From Ruminococcus sp. 210702-SL.1.03 (GTDB lineage: Bacteria > Bacillota > Clostridia > Oscillospirales > Ruminococcaceae), in the NCBI RefSeq assembly GCF_020559915.1, contig NZ_JAJCLZ010000004.1, positions 78,742-142,741 of the forward strand: a DNA stretch of 64,000 nucleotides. The letters run 5' to 3'. The notes beneath the pieces are model-generated. The model saw only the letters and a list, made by a program, of their open reading frames with translations, ran no database searches and had not been told where the DNA came from. A program made the position numbers and the translations under genes. Shown in pieces: positions 35,221 to 43,391 of this stretch. Position 1 is the stretch's first letter. The number at the start of each line of letters is the position of its first letter.

Positions 35221-36513
35221 ATGGCATTATATACAAGTTATGAGCGCCCCTGCCGCGGACTTGTGATAGCGCACAGCGAGGATGAAAAATTCAATACTGA
35301 GTCGATAGTTGTTCGCTTCATAGTACCGCTGGAGGAGAAAAGCTCGCAAAAGTATACGGCGCTGGTATCGCTTATGGCTGAAAGCTGCCGCGAATATCCC
35401 GATAAGGCTGATATGGCTAAAAAGCTCGCTTCGCTCTACGGCGCTTCGGTAAACTCTTTCGCATACCGCTTAGGCAATTCGCTCTGCTGCGGATTGGCGG
35501 TGAGCAGTATCGGCGACAGATACACGATAAACGGCGAGAATATCACCGAAGAGTGCGCAAAGCTGCTGCTTAGCTGCATTTTTGAGCCAGATATCACTAA
35601 CGGCGAATTTCCGCGGGAATATTTCGAGCAGAAAAAACGCCAGCTTATCGATAAGATAAAAAGCTCTTTCAATAACAGGCACACCTACGCTGTCACAAAA
35701 GCGCGCGATATAGCCTTTGCGGGCGAGCCTGCGGCTGTTTCACCGCTCGGCAGCGAGGAAAACGCCAACGCGCTGACCTCCGCAGCGTTAGCCGAGAGCC
35801 ACCGCGAACTGCTGGAAAATGCGTTTATCAGCATAAGCTTCTGCGGCGGCGGTACGAATAAGGGCGCGCAAAAGCTGGTAAAAAACGCTTTCGTAAAGCT
35901 CGCTTCCGAGCGCAAGGCGGAAGTCGCCGATATTCACGACCTCAACGCCTATTCGCTGCTTAAAGCCGAGCCGCATCGCGCTGATGAAAAGATAGATCAG
36001 GCGCAGTCGAAGCTCGTAATGTTCTTCAAGACGGCGGGCAAAAATATCTACGCCGATAGGCTCGCCTGCGAACTTTACGGCGGCACGCCTTTCTCAAAAC
36101 TCTTTATGAACGTCCGCGAAAAACTTTCGCTCTGCTACTACTGCCAGTCGGGAATAGTGGAGTGCAAGGCGGCAATGCTTGTGGACAGCGGTGTAGAGCC
36201 GGGCAATGAGGAAAAAGCTTACAACGAGATAATCGCTCAGCTCGAAGCCCTGCGCGGCGGAGATTTTACCGATGAAGAACTTGAAAATACCAAGAAATAC
36301 CTCATAGGCGCTATCCGCTCGAATTACGATTCGGCTGAAAATCTAAATCTTTGGTACTTTTACCAGTTTGCTAGGGGCACGGCGTATTCGCCCGACGAAG
36401 CGGCGGCGCTGATAAAGGCGCTCAGCCGCGAGGACGTGCTGGAGTCGCTGAAAAACTTCAAGCTGGATACTGTATACACACTTACCCCCGAAGGAGGCGA
36501 AGCATATGCGTGA
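35221..36513 (+). CDS. M16-type protein without the catalytic motif (YfmF-like)
   Basis: 430 residues with the two-lobed M16 layout but no HxxEH zinc motif at the expected N-terminal place, as in the non-catalytic partner of M16 heterodimers. The C-terminal lobe phrase TPFSKLFMNVREKLSLCYYC, followed by LVDSGVEPGNEEKA, is typical. Its neighbour carries the zinc site, so the two probably form one peptidase (compare YfmF/YfmH, linked in Bacillus to elongation factor P modification loci). ATG 35221 follows AGGAG; an earlier TTG at 35185 lies before it. Confidence 0.85.
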   Translation: MALYTSYERPCRGLVIAHSEDEKFNTESIVVRFIVPLEEKSSQKYTALVSLMAESCREYPDKADMAKKLASLYGASVNSFAYRLGNSLCCGLAVSSIGDRYTINGENITEECAKLLLSCIFEPDITNGEFPREYFEQKKRQLIDKIKSSFNNRHTYAVTKARDIAFAGEPAAVSPLGSEENANALTSAALAESHRELLENAFISISFCGGGTNKGAQKLVKNAFVKLASERKAEVADIHDLNAYSLLKAEPHRADEKIDQAQSKLVMFFKTAGKNIYADRLACELYGGTPFSKLFMNVREKLSLCYYCQSGIVECKAAMLVDSGVEPGNEEKAYNEIIAQLEALRGGDFTDEELENTKKYLIGAIRSNYDSAENLNLWYFYQFARGTAYSPDEAAALIKALSREDVLESLKNFKLDTVYTLTPEGGEAYA

Positions 36514-37783
36514 AACTACTATAGAAACGGCAGTGAACGAGCGCACGGGCGAAAGCTACAAGATAGTCCATCATAAGTCGGGGCTTGACCTGCTTCTTGC
36601 GCCGATGGAGGGTTTTGTGCAGACTGCGGCTATGTTCGGCACAAATTACGGCTCGGTAAATAACTGCTTCAAGACTTCTGAGGACGCCGATTTTCTTACA
36701 GTACCCGACGGCATCGCCCACTATCTGGAGCACAAGCTTTTTGAAAACGAGGACAGCGATGTTTTCGAGCTTTACGCCGCTACCGGCGCTGACGGCAACG
36801 CTATGACGGGCTTTGAGGACACGATATACCTTTTCACCTGCACTGAAAATTACGCCGAGTCGCTGAAAATACTGCTCGACTTCGTGCAAGACCCCTACTT
36901 CACTCAGGAAAATGTTGACAAAGAGCAGGGCATAATCGGGCAGGAGATAAAAATGACTATGGACTTGCCGAACAGAAAGTGCTTTTTCAATCTGCTCGGC
37001 GCGCTGTACGCCGCACACCCCGTGAAGAACGACATCGCGGGCACGGTAGAGTCGATAGCGCAGATCACGCCCGAGCTGCTTTACCGCTGTTATTACGCTT
37101 TTTACAACCTGCACAATATGGCGCTTGCGGTGGCGGGCAACCTCGACGTTGACGAAGTTATAGCTATCTGTGACGAGCATTTAAAGCCTTGCGAGGATAT
37201 AAACCTTGAGGTAAAATTCCCCGAAGAGCCGAGTCTGCCAGTAAAGCCGCTTGTCGAGGAACATTTCTCGGTTGGCGTGCCGATATTCTCGATAGGCTTC
37301 AAATGCGCGCCTTACGCTGATGACGTTATAGTCAAAAAAGAGGTTGAAGCGAACATTCTGCTCTCGATGCTGGCAGGCAAGATGTCGCCGCTGTACAAGC
37401 GCCTTACGGAAGAGGGCTTGGTAAACGGCGAGCTGGGCAGGGAAGTGTTCGACGGCAGGGGCTACTTTTCGCTAGTGCTCTCGGGTCAGTCTGAACAGCC
37501 CGAAAAGGTACGAGATGTCGTGCTAGAGCATATCGAAAAGGCTAAGTGCGAAGGGCTCGACAGAGAGGCTTTCGACCTGCTGAAAAAGGCAGAGTACGGC
37601 TCGGCTGTGCGCGAGATGAATAATCCCGAAAGCTGCGCCGAAAATATGCTGGCTTTCTATTTCTACGGTCTTGACGCTTTTGAGGCAGAGCGCAGGCTGG
37701 CTGAAATAACCTTTGAAGATGTAGAAGCTGCGCTCGATGAATTTTTTGCGGAAGAGCGCTGCGCTATCTCTATCATCAGATAA
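36506..37783 (+). CDS. M16-family zinc peptidase (YfmH-like)
   Basis: 425 residues. The inverted zinc motif H72-YLE-H76 lies in GIAHYLEHKLFENED, and the downstream Glu cluster with EQGIIGQEIKM (around residue 145) supplies the third ligand. The C-terminal lobe contains AGKMSPLYKRLTEEGLVNG. It is probably the catalytic half of a heterodimer with the preceding protein. The ribosome binding site AAGGAGG (36491-36497) lies inside the upstream gene, and the two overlap by 8 bases. Confidence 0.92.
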   Translation: MRETTIETAVNERTGESYKIVHHKSGLDLLLAPMEGFVQTAAMFGTNYGSVNNCFKTSEDADFLTVPDGIAHYLEHKLFENEDSDVFELYAATGADGNAMTGFEDTIYLFTCTENYAESLKILLDFVQDPYFTQENVDKEQGIIGQEIKMTMDLPNRKCFFNLLGALYAAHPVKNDIAGTVESIAQITPELLYRCYYAFYNLHNMALAVAGNLDVDEVIAICDEHLKPCEDINLEVKFPEEPSLPVKPLVEEHFSVGVPIFSIGFKCAPYADDVIVKKEVEANILLSMLAGKMSPLYKRLTEEGLVNGELGREVFDGRGYFSLVLSGQSEQPEKVRDVVLEHIEKAKCEGLDREAFDLLKKAEYGSAVREMNNPESCAENMLAFYFYGLDAFEAERRLAEITFEDVEAALDEFFAEERCAISIIR

Positions 37784-37819
37784 ATGAGCGGTATTGCCGC
37801 GCGAAAGGACTAATTTAAA

Positions 37820-39181
37820 ATGACACTACAAACGCTTATGTATGCCGCCGCTAAGGTAAGCGACGAGATGCGTGAAACCATCAAGGCTAATCCCGATAAA
37901 GTATATTTCCCGAATTTCGGAAGTTCGGATAATATACTGAAAAGGGGCATTACTATCGACAGAGTAATGTTTACTATACCCGGCACGAATTTTGAGATAT
38001 ACTGGTACGGCTTTCTGATAGCGGTGGGCATACTGCTCGCCATGCTTTACGGCTTCAAAAAAATGAAGCCTATGGGAATAGATCCCGACAGAGCCACCGA
38101 CGCGATCATCGCGGGCTTTATCGGCGCGATACTCGGCGCTAGGGCTTACTATATCGCTTTTAATGACAGCATAACTTTCAAAGACTTTTTTAGTTACCGC
38201 GACGGCGGACTTGCTATCTACGGTGGCATAATCGGCGCTGTTTTGGTCGGCGGCATTGTTGCTAAACTGCGCGGATTGAAACTTACAGCCCTGCTCGATG
38301 TGGTAGCGCCCTGTTTCCTCATCGGGCAAGCCATAGGCAGATGGGGCAACTTTGTAAATCAGGAGGCTTTCGGCGCTAATACCGACTTGCCTTGGGGCAT
38401 GATAAGCTCGAAAACTATGTCCTACATCGCCGAGAATTTCGACGAGCTGGGCGGTCAGGTGTCTTCATACGCCCCTGTTCACCCCTGCTTCCTATACGAG
38501 TCGATATGGTGCGTTATCTGCTTCGTGATACTGCATATCTTCACTAAGCACAGAAAATTCGACGGCGAAGTTTTCCTTATGTATATAGGTCTGTACGGTC
38601 TTGGCAGATTTTTCATCGAGTCTACAAGAACTGACTCGCTCTATATCGCGAACATAAGGGTATCTCAGCTAGTGGCAGGTACTTGCGTTTTCACCGCGCT
38701 CGTGCTCATAATAATCTTCCGCAGCATGGCTTCGCGCTCTAATTACAAGCTTTTCTGCGATACCGAGCTTTCAAAGCAGCAGTTAGCGGCGCTCGAGGGC
38801 TACGAAGAGAACGAGAAAGCTAAGAAAGAGCTGAAAAAGAAGATAGCCGAAGCTAAGAGAAGCGGCGAAAGCTTTGCCGAGCTTGAAAAAGAGTATGACG
38901 AAAAATTCGGCAAGACTGCTAAGGAAGCCGCTAAGAAAAAGGCTGACGAGATAGCCGCCGAAAAGAAAGATCTTAAAGCTAAGATAAAGGAAGCTGAAAA
39001 GGCGGGCAAAAAGGACGAAGCCGCTAAGCTCAAAAATGAATTTGCAAAGAAATTCGGCGGTATAGTTACCGAAGAGGAAGAGGCTGAGGACGAAAATTAT
39101 ACCTCTATCCTCGGCGACGATGACGAAGAAGCTGAAACCGAAGCGGCGGAAGCAAAGGCTGATGAAAAGCCCAAAGAATAA
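37820..39181 (+). CDS. lgt: Prolipoprotein diacylglyceryl transferase with a long charged tail
   Basis: 453 residues, much longer than the usual 260-300. Residues about 55-300 are the Lgt membrane domain: [47 protein letters not shown] (the Lgt signature), and [15 protein letters not shown]. Lgt transfers diacylglyceryl to the lipobox Cys of prolipoproteins. About 50 extra residues precede the first membrane segment. Residues about 305-453 form a Lys/Glu/Ala-rich helical, probably coiled-coil tail ending in acidic repeats, predicted cytoplasmic. The ribosome binding site AAAGGA is adequate. Confidence 0.95.
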   Translation: MTLQTLMYAAAKVSDEMRETIKANPDKVYFPNFGSSDNILKRGITIDRVMFTIPGTNFEIYWYGFLIAVGILLAMLYGFKKMKPMGIDPDRATDAIIAGFIGAILGARAYYIAFNDSITFKDFFSYRDGGLAIYGGIIGAVLVGGIVAKLRGLKLTALLDVVAPCFLIGQAIGRWGNFVNQEAFGANTDLPWGMISSKTMSYIAENFDELGGQVSSYAPVHPCFLYESIWCVICFVILHIFTKHRKFDGEVFLMYIGLYGLGRFFIESTRTDSLYIANIRVSQLVAGTCVFTALVLIIIFRSMASRSNYKLFCDTELSKQQLAALEGYEENEKAKKELKKKIAEAKRSGESFAELEKEYDEKFGKTAKEAAKKKADEIAAEKKDLKAKIKEAEKAGKKDEAAKLKNEFAKKFGGIVTEEEEAEDENYTSILGDDDEEAETEAAEAKADEKPKE

Positions 39182-39200
39182 GCGAAAGGAACGTATTAAG

Positions 39201-40052
39201 ATGGCAAATATAATAGACGGAAAAGCCGTATCGGCTCAGGTAAAGGAAAATATAAAGGCTGAGGCGGCTGAGCTGAAAGCTAAGGGCATTGAGATAGGTC
39301 TGGCGGTAGTTATCGTCGGCGACGACCCCGCCTCGCAGGTGTATGTAAGAAATAAGGAAAAGGCTTGTGAATACGTCGGCTTCAATTCATACAAGTACGC
39401 TCTGCCCGCTGAAACTACCGAGGAAGAGCTGCTCGCGCTGGTCGATAAGCTGAATAACGACGATAACGTTGACGGCATACTTGTACAGCTGCCCCTGCCT
39501 AAGCACCTAGATGATAAGCTCATAATCAACAATATCCGCCCTGATAAGGACGTTGACGCTTTTCACCCCGTAAACGTCGGCAAGATAATGATTGGCGATT
39601 ACAGCTTCCTGCCATGCACGCCCGCAGGCGTTATGGAGCTGATACACTCAACAGGCGTTGTGGTAAGCGGAAAGAAGTGCGTGGTAGTCGGCAGAAGCAA
39701 TATCGTCGGCAAACCTATGGCAATGCTTCTCCTGCACGAGAGTGGCACGGTCACCATCTGCCACTCGAAAACGCAGGATCTTAAAGAGGTGTGCTCGCAG
39801 GCTGATATTCTCGTAGCCGCTGTCGGCAGACCTAAGATGATAACCGCCGATTACGTCAAAGAAGGCGCGGTAGTTATCGACGTTGGTATGGATAGGGACG
39901 AAAACGGAAAGCTTTGCGGCGATGTAGATTTCGAAGATTGCAAGGAAAAAGCCGGCTACATCACTCCCGTTCCCGGCGGCGTAGGCCCTATGACCATCGC
40001 TATGCTGATGAAAAATACTCTTACCGCGGGCAAACTGCATAAGGGCGTTTGA
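39201..40052 (+). CDS. folD: Methylenetetrahydrofolate dehydrogenase / cyclohydrolase
   Basis: 283 residues, usual length. It interconverts 5,10-methylene-, methenyl- and 10-formyl-tetrahydrofolate for purine and one-carbon metabolism. Visible: [20 protein letters not shown] (catalytic Lys region near residue 55), [11 protein letters not shown] near 98, [18 protein letters not shown] around 165, and the C-terminal [21 protein letters not shown] 39201 has GAAAGGA upstream; the longer frame from 39120 lies inside lgt. Confidence 0.97.
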   Translation: MANIIDGKAVSAQVKENIKAEAAELKAKGIEIGLAVVIVGDDPASQVYVRNKEKACEYVGFNSYKYALPAETTEEELLALVDKLNNDDNVDGILVQLPLPKHLDDKLIINNIRPDKDVDAFHPVNVGKIMIGDYSFLPCTPAGVMELIHSTGVVVSGKKCVVVGRSNIVGKPMAMLLLHESGTVTICHSKTQDLKEVCSQADILVAAVGRPKMITADYVKEGAVVIDVGMDRDENGKLCGDVDFEDCKEKAGYITPVPGGVGPMTIAMLMKNTLTAGKLHKGV

Positions 40053-40055
40053 GAA

Positions 40056-40112
40056 AAAACACGGGAAGATATGTAAATTTTTTATGAACGCCCTTTACAT
40101 ATCGTGTTTTTC
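40056..40112 (+). terminator. folD terminator overlapping the rpsO promoter
   Basis: Bulged hairpin AAAACACG-ATATGTAAA (40056-40063, 40069-40077) with TTTACATAT-CGTGTTTT (40094-40110). Its right arm contains the rpsO -35 box TTTACA. Confidence 0.7.
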
Positions 40113-40122
40113 AGTGTATAAT
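40094..40122 (+). promoter_or_regulatory. rpsO promoter
   Basis: TTTACA (40094-40099), 17 bases, TATAAT (40117-40122). Confidence 0.85.
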
Positions 40123-40160
40123 TAAATAGTTATATGCGCCTTTGCGCGCGAAACATATCC

Positions 40161-40220
40161 GTAAGGCAGATTATGGGCTGCGCTCCGACGGAGAATGTTA
40201 CCTGCCATAGCCTTCCTTAC
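40161..40220 (+). promoter_or_regulatory. Structured rpsO leader (candidate S15 autoregulatory site)
   Basis: Nested pairs GTAAGG/CCTTAC (40161-40166, 40215-40220), GGCAG/CTGCC (40165-40169, 40202-40206) and CTCC-GAC-GGAG (40183-40193) form a multi-branch structure in the leader of about 120 bases. S15 commonly represses its own mRNA through such leaders; this is inferred from base pairing. Confidence 0.5.
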
Positions 40221-40250
40221 AGGAAATATTTTTGAAAGAGGTACAGAAAA

Positions 40251-40517
40251 ATGTTAAGAAAAGACGAAAAGACTGCTGTTATCGAAGCTAACAGAACTCA
40301 CGAGACCGATACTGGTTCGCCCGAGGTACAGATCGCTATTCTCACTAAGAGAATCAACGACCTTACCGAGCACCTCAAGGTACACAAGAAGGATCATCAC
40401 TCCAGAAGAGGCCTTCTTAAGATGGTAGGTAAGAGAAGAAACCTCCTCAACTACCTCAAGTCCAAGGACATCGAAAGATACAGAGCTACTATCGAAAAAC
40501 TTGGCATTCGTAAGTAA
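40251..40517 (+). CDS. rpsO: 30S ribosomal protein S15
   Basis: 88 residues, the standard size. S15 binds 16S rRNA early in assembly of the 30S platform. Family motifs: [19 protein letters not shown] near residue 18, [19 protein letters not shown] around residues 38-56, and [17 protein letters not shown] [14 protein letters not shown]. Codons are strongly biased to AGA and ATC, unlike most genes here, as expected for a highly expressed gene. Adjacent to pnp, the classic rpsO-pnp order. Confidence 0.98.
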   Translation: MLRKDEKTAVIEANRTHETDTGSPEVQIAILTKRINDLTEHLKVHKKDHHSRRGLLKMVGKRRNLLNYLKSKDIERYRATIEKLGIRK

Positions 40518-40527
40518 GATCTTAATT

Positions 40528-40577
40528 ACACGTGGGCAGAGCGGAGAATATCCGCTGCTGCCTTTGCGTGTTTTTAT
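40528..40577 (+). terminator. rpsO intrinsic terminator
   Basis: Compound hairpin: ACACG (40528-40532) with CGTGT (40567-40571), enclosing GGCAG/CTGCC and CGGA/TCCG pairs, then TTTTTATA. Confidence 0.85.
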
Positions 40578-40631
40578 ACGATCATACACTCGATCGACCG
40601 ACCGCTAAAAACGAGCATATGCGCCAAGCGA

Positions 40632-40716
40632 CGGTGACCGAAACTTAGCATTAAACAGAGTTTGAGAGGTTAGCTTTTCAGACCGTGTTTATTGCTAATG
40701 GTTCAGAGGTTCACCG
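40632..40716 (+). promoter_or_regulatory. pnp leader stem (possible RNase III/PNPase autoregulation site)
   Basis: CGGTGA (40632-40637) pairs with TCACCG (40711-40716), and TTAGCA (40645-40650) with TGCTAA (40693-40698). In E. coli a leader stem cut by RNase III lets PNPase repress its own mRNA; the analogy is inference. Confidence 0.5.
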
Positions 40717-40754
40717 TTTCTTGAAAATAATTGTGAAAGGAAATGGTACTCAAA

Positions 40755-42869
40755 ATGTTTGAAAATTACAGAAAGTTTGAAACTACATACGCAGGCAGAC
40801 CTTTTATAGTTGAGACCGGCAAGACCTGCGGACTTGCAAACGGCTCCTGCTGGGTACGCTACGGCGAAACTGTCGTTATGGCAAATGTCACCGCTTCGGC
40901 CAAGCCCAGAGACGGCATCGACTTTTTCCCCCTCTCGGTAGACTATGAGGAAAAGCTCTACTCGGTAGGCAAGATCCCCGGATCTTTCACCAAACGCGAG
41001 GGTAAGCCGAGCGATAAGGCTATACTCACTTCGCGTATGGTAGACCGCCCGATACGTCCCCTCTTCCCGAAAGATATGAGAAACGATGTTTCGGTAGTTA
41101 TGACAGTTCTCGCAGTTGACCACGACTGCTCGCCCGAGATCGCGGGTATGTGCGCGGCTTCCATCGCTATCTCTATTTCCGATATTCCTTGGAACGGCCC
41201 TATCGCTGGTATAAGCGTTGGCCTGGTAGACGGCGAGATCGTGCTCAATCCTACTGCTGAGCAGAAGACCCATAACCGCCTCAACCTCACTGTTGCAGGC
41301 TCTATGGAAAAAATAGTTATGATCGAGGCTGGCGCTGACGAAGTTGACGATGACACCATGCTCAACGCTATCATTGAGGGTCATAAAGAGATCAAGAAGA
41401 TGATAACTTTCATCAATGAGATAAAAGCTGAGATAGGCAAGCCTAAGTTCGAGTTCCAGTCGATGGAGATAGACCACGACCTCTTCGACGAGATCGAGGC
41501 TATGGTAGGCGAGGACGTAAAGGTCGCTCTCGATACCGATGATAAGAACGTTCGCGACGCAAGACTTCAGCCCATCATCAACGCTGTACATGAGAAGTAC
41601 GACGAGCAGTATCCAGATCAGGCTGCTATGCTCGACGAAGTTCTTTACAAGCTTCAGAAGAAGATCGTTCGCAACTGGCTGTACGAAGGCAAACGCGTAG
41701 ACGGCAGAAAGATTGACGAGATCCGCCCGCTTGCTTCTGAAGTAGGCCTGCTGCCTAAGGTTCACGGTTCGGGACTTTTCACCAGAGGTCAGACTCAGGT
41801 ACTCACCATCTGCACCCTCGGCCCTGTAAGCGACGCACAGAAGCTCGACGGGATCGACGAGGAAACCTCTAAGAGATATATCCACCACTACAATTTCCCC
41901 AGCTACTCGGTAGGCGAGACCAAGCCTTCAAGAGGCCCCGGAAGACGTGAGATCGGCCACGGCGCGCTCGCTGAAAAGGCTCTCGTGCCCGTTATCCCCT
42001 CCGTTGAAGAATTCCCTTACGCTATAAGAATGGTGTCTGAGGTGCTTTCTTCCAACGGCTCTACCTCGCAGGGCTCTATATGCGGCTCTACTCTTGCTCT
42101 TATGGACGCCGGCGTTCCGATAAAAGCACCCGTTGCAGGTATCTCCTGCGGACTTATCACTAAGGAAAACGGCGAATGGATGACTATGGTAGACATTCAG
42201 GGTCTTGAGGATTTCTACGGCGATATGGACTTCAAGGTAGGCGGTACTAAGAATGGTATCACCGCTATTCAGGTAGACATCAAGGTAGACGGCCTTACCT
42301 ACGATATAATCAAGGAAGCTTTTGCTAAGACTCACAAGGCTCGCAACTACATACTCGACGAGATCATGCTCATGGCTATACCCGAGCCTCGTCCTACTGT
42401 TAATAAGTGGGCGCCCAAGATGCTTACTACTAAGGTTCCTGTTGATAAGATTCGCGAAGTTATCGGCTCGGGCGGAAAGGTCATCCAGAAGATCTCCGCT
42501 GAGTGCGACGTTAAGATCGACATCAACGAGGACGGCAACGTATTCGTTTCGGGTCTTGACCTCGATAAGGCAAATCAGGCTATATCCATCATCAACACCA
42601 TCGCTAACGATCCCGAGATCGGCGCTATCTACAAGGGTAAGGTCGTTTCCATCAAGACCTTCGGTGCTTTCGTAGAGATCGCTCCCGGCAAGGATGGCCT
42701 TGTACACATCTCCAAACTCGATAAGTCGAGAGTAGAGAAGGTAGAGGACGTAGTTTCCGTAGGCGACGAGATAGTTGTTAAGGTAATGGACATCGATAAT
42801 CAGGGCAAGATCAGCCTTTCGAGAAAGGACGCTCTTGCTGACATCGCCGCTAAAAAGGCAAACGGCTGA
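40755..42869 (+). CDS. pnp: Polyribonucleotide nucleotidyltransferase (PNPase)
   Basis: 704 residues. A phosphorolytic 3'-5' exoribonuclease for mRNA decay. Two RNase PH domains: the first has GKTCGLANGSCWVRYGETVV near residue 20, the second TRGQTQVLTICTLG (around 345) and the active-site region YNFPSYSVGETKPSRGPGRR. A KH domain follows (VIGSGGKVIQKI, around 570) and an S1 domain (KVVSIKTFGAFVEIAPGKDG, around 632). ATG 40755 was preferred over ATG 40743, which touches AAAGGAA. AGA-rich codon use suggests high expression. Confidence 0.97.
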   Translation: MFENYRKFETTYAGRPFIVETGKTCGLANGSCWVRYGETVVMANVTASAKPRDGIDFFPLSVDYEEKLYSVGKIPGSFTKREGKPSDKAILTSRMVDRPIRPLFPKDMRNDVSVVMTVLAVDHDCSPEIAGMCAASIAISISDIPWNGPIAGISVGLVDGEIVLNPTAEQKTHNRLNLTVAGSMEKIVMIEAGADEVDDDTMLNAIIEGHKEIKKMITFINEIKAEIGKPKFEFQSMEIDHDLFDEIEAMVGEDVKVALDTDDKNVRDARLQPIINAVHEKYDEQYPDQAAMLDEVLYKLQKKIVRNWLYEGKRVDGRKIDEIRPLASEVGLLPKVHGSGLFTRGQTQVLTICTLGPVSDAQKLDGIDEETSKRYIHHYNFPSYSVGETKPSRGPGRREIGHGALAEKALVPVIPSVEEFPYAIRMVSEVLSSNGSTSQGSICGSTLALMDAGVPIKAPVAGISCGLITKENGEWMTMVDIQGLEDFYGDMDFKVGGTKNGITAIQVDIKVDGLTYDIIKEAFAKTHKARNYILDEIMLMAIPEPRPTVNKWAPKMLTTKVPVDKIREVIGSGGKVIQKISAECDVKIDINEDGNVFVSGLDLDKANQAISIINTIANDPEIGAIYKGKVVSIKTFGAFVEIAPGKDGLVHISKLDKSRVEKVEDVVSVGDEIVVKVMDIDNQGKISLSRKDALADIAAKKANG

Positions 42870-42898
42870 TAAGAATCGGTCGGATAAAAAGCATATTT

Positions 42899-42933
42899 CA
42901 GCCGCGCATAATACTCAGCGCGGCTGTTTTTGT
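42899..42933 (+). terminator. pnp intrinsic terminator
   Basis: CAGCCGCGC (42899-42907) and GCGCGGCTG (42918-42926), then TTTTTGTT. Confidence 0.92.
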
Positions 42934-42961
42934 TGACATCGCCCGCAAAATGTGTTATCAT
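42933..42961 (+). promoter_or_regulatory. Promoter for the recD2 operon
   Basis: TTGACA (42933-42938), 17 bases, TATCAT (42956-42961), immediately after the pnp terminator. Confidence 0.8.
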
Positions 42962-43030
42962 TTATTTCAGCAGTAACCAAAAGAGTCCCGCCGCATATAG
43001 TGTAGAAAATACATTTTGGCGGTGATGATA

Positions 43031-43381
43031 ATGAGTACAGCGATCACTGCGGCGATACTCGCGCTAATCGTGATACTGCCGCTGGTAATTCGTTTCAAAA
43101 ACAGAAAGCGGCGCTGCTGCAAGGCACTGCTGCTGATACCCGTCGCGGCAAACGACGAGCTTTTTGAAAGGCGCGTAAAAGCCTGCTACTGGGAGGAAGC
43201 TTTCAGCGACCCGCTATACGCGAAAGACATACTGCTAGTGACGGGCGATGTTTCGCCCAATACTTACGCGGCGCAGCGGCTGGCGCAGGAATACGCTACG
43301 GTGCACACCGTTCATATTTCCTCGCTGGGCGATTATTTGCAGAGAAATTATTTTAAAGAGAGTAAAAAAACGGACAGTTAA
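43031..43381 (+). CDS. Hypothetical single-pass membrane protein
   Basis: 116 residues. An N-terminal membrane segment (ITAAILALIVILPLVIRF) is followed by a basic stop-transfer (KNRKRRCCK) and a soluble alpha/beta-like domain (ALLLIPVAANDELFERRV, KDILLVTGDVSP, TVHTVHISSL), presumably cytoplasmic. I do not recognise the family. ATG 43031 follows GGCGGTG at 43018-43024; earlier in-frame TTG, GTG and ATG codons (43016-43025) overlap that site. It sits 10 bases before recD2 and shares its promoter. Confidence 0.75.
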   Translation: MSTAITAAILALIVILPLVIRFKNRKRRCCKALLLIPVAANDELFERRVKACYWEEAFSDPLYAKDILLVTGDVSPNTYAAQRLAQEYATVHTVHISSLGDYLQRNYFKESKKTDS

Positions 43382-43391
43382 GGGATATAAG

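Noticed and set aside
35221..36513. Inactivated pseudogene interpretation of the M16 protein lacking HxxEH
   Set aside because: It is full length, in an intact operon with a catalytic partner, and non-catalytic M16 partners are normal.
40695..41888. 397-residue minus-strand open frame
   Set aside because: Antisense to pnp; no recognisable domain.
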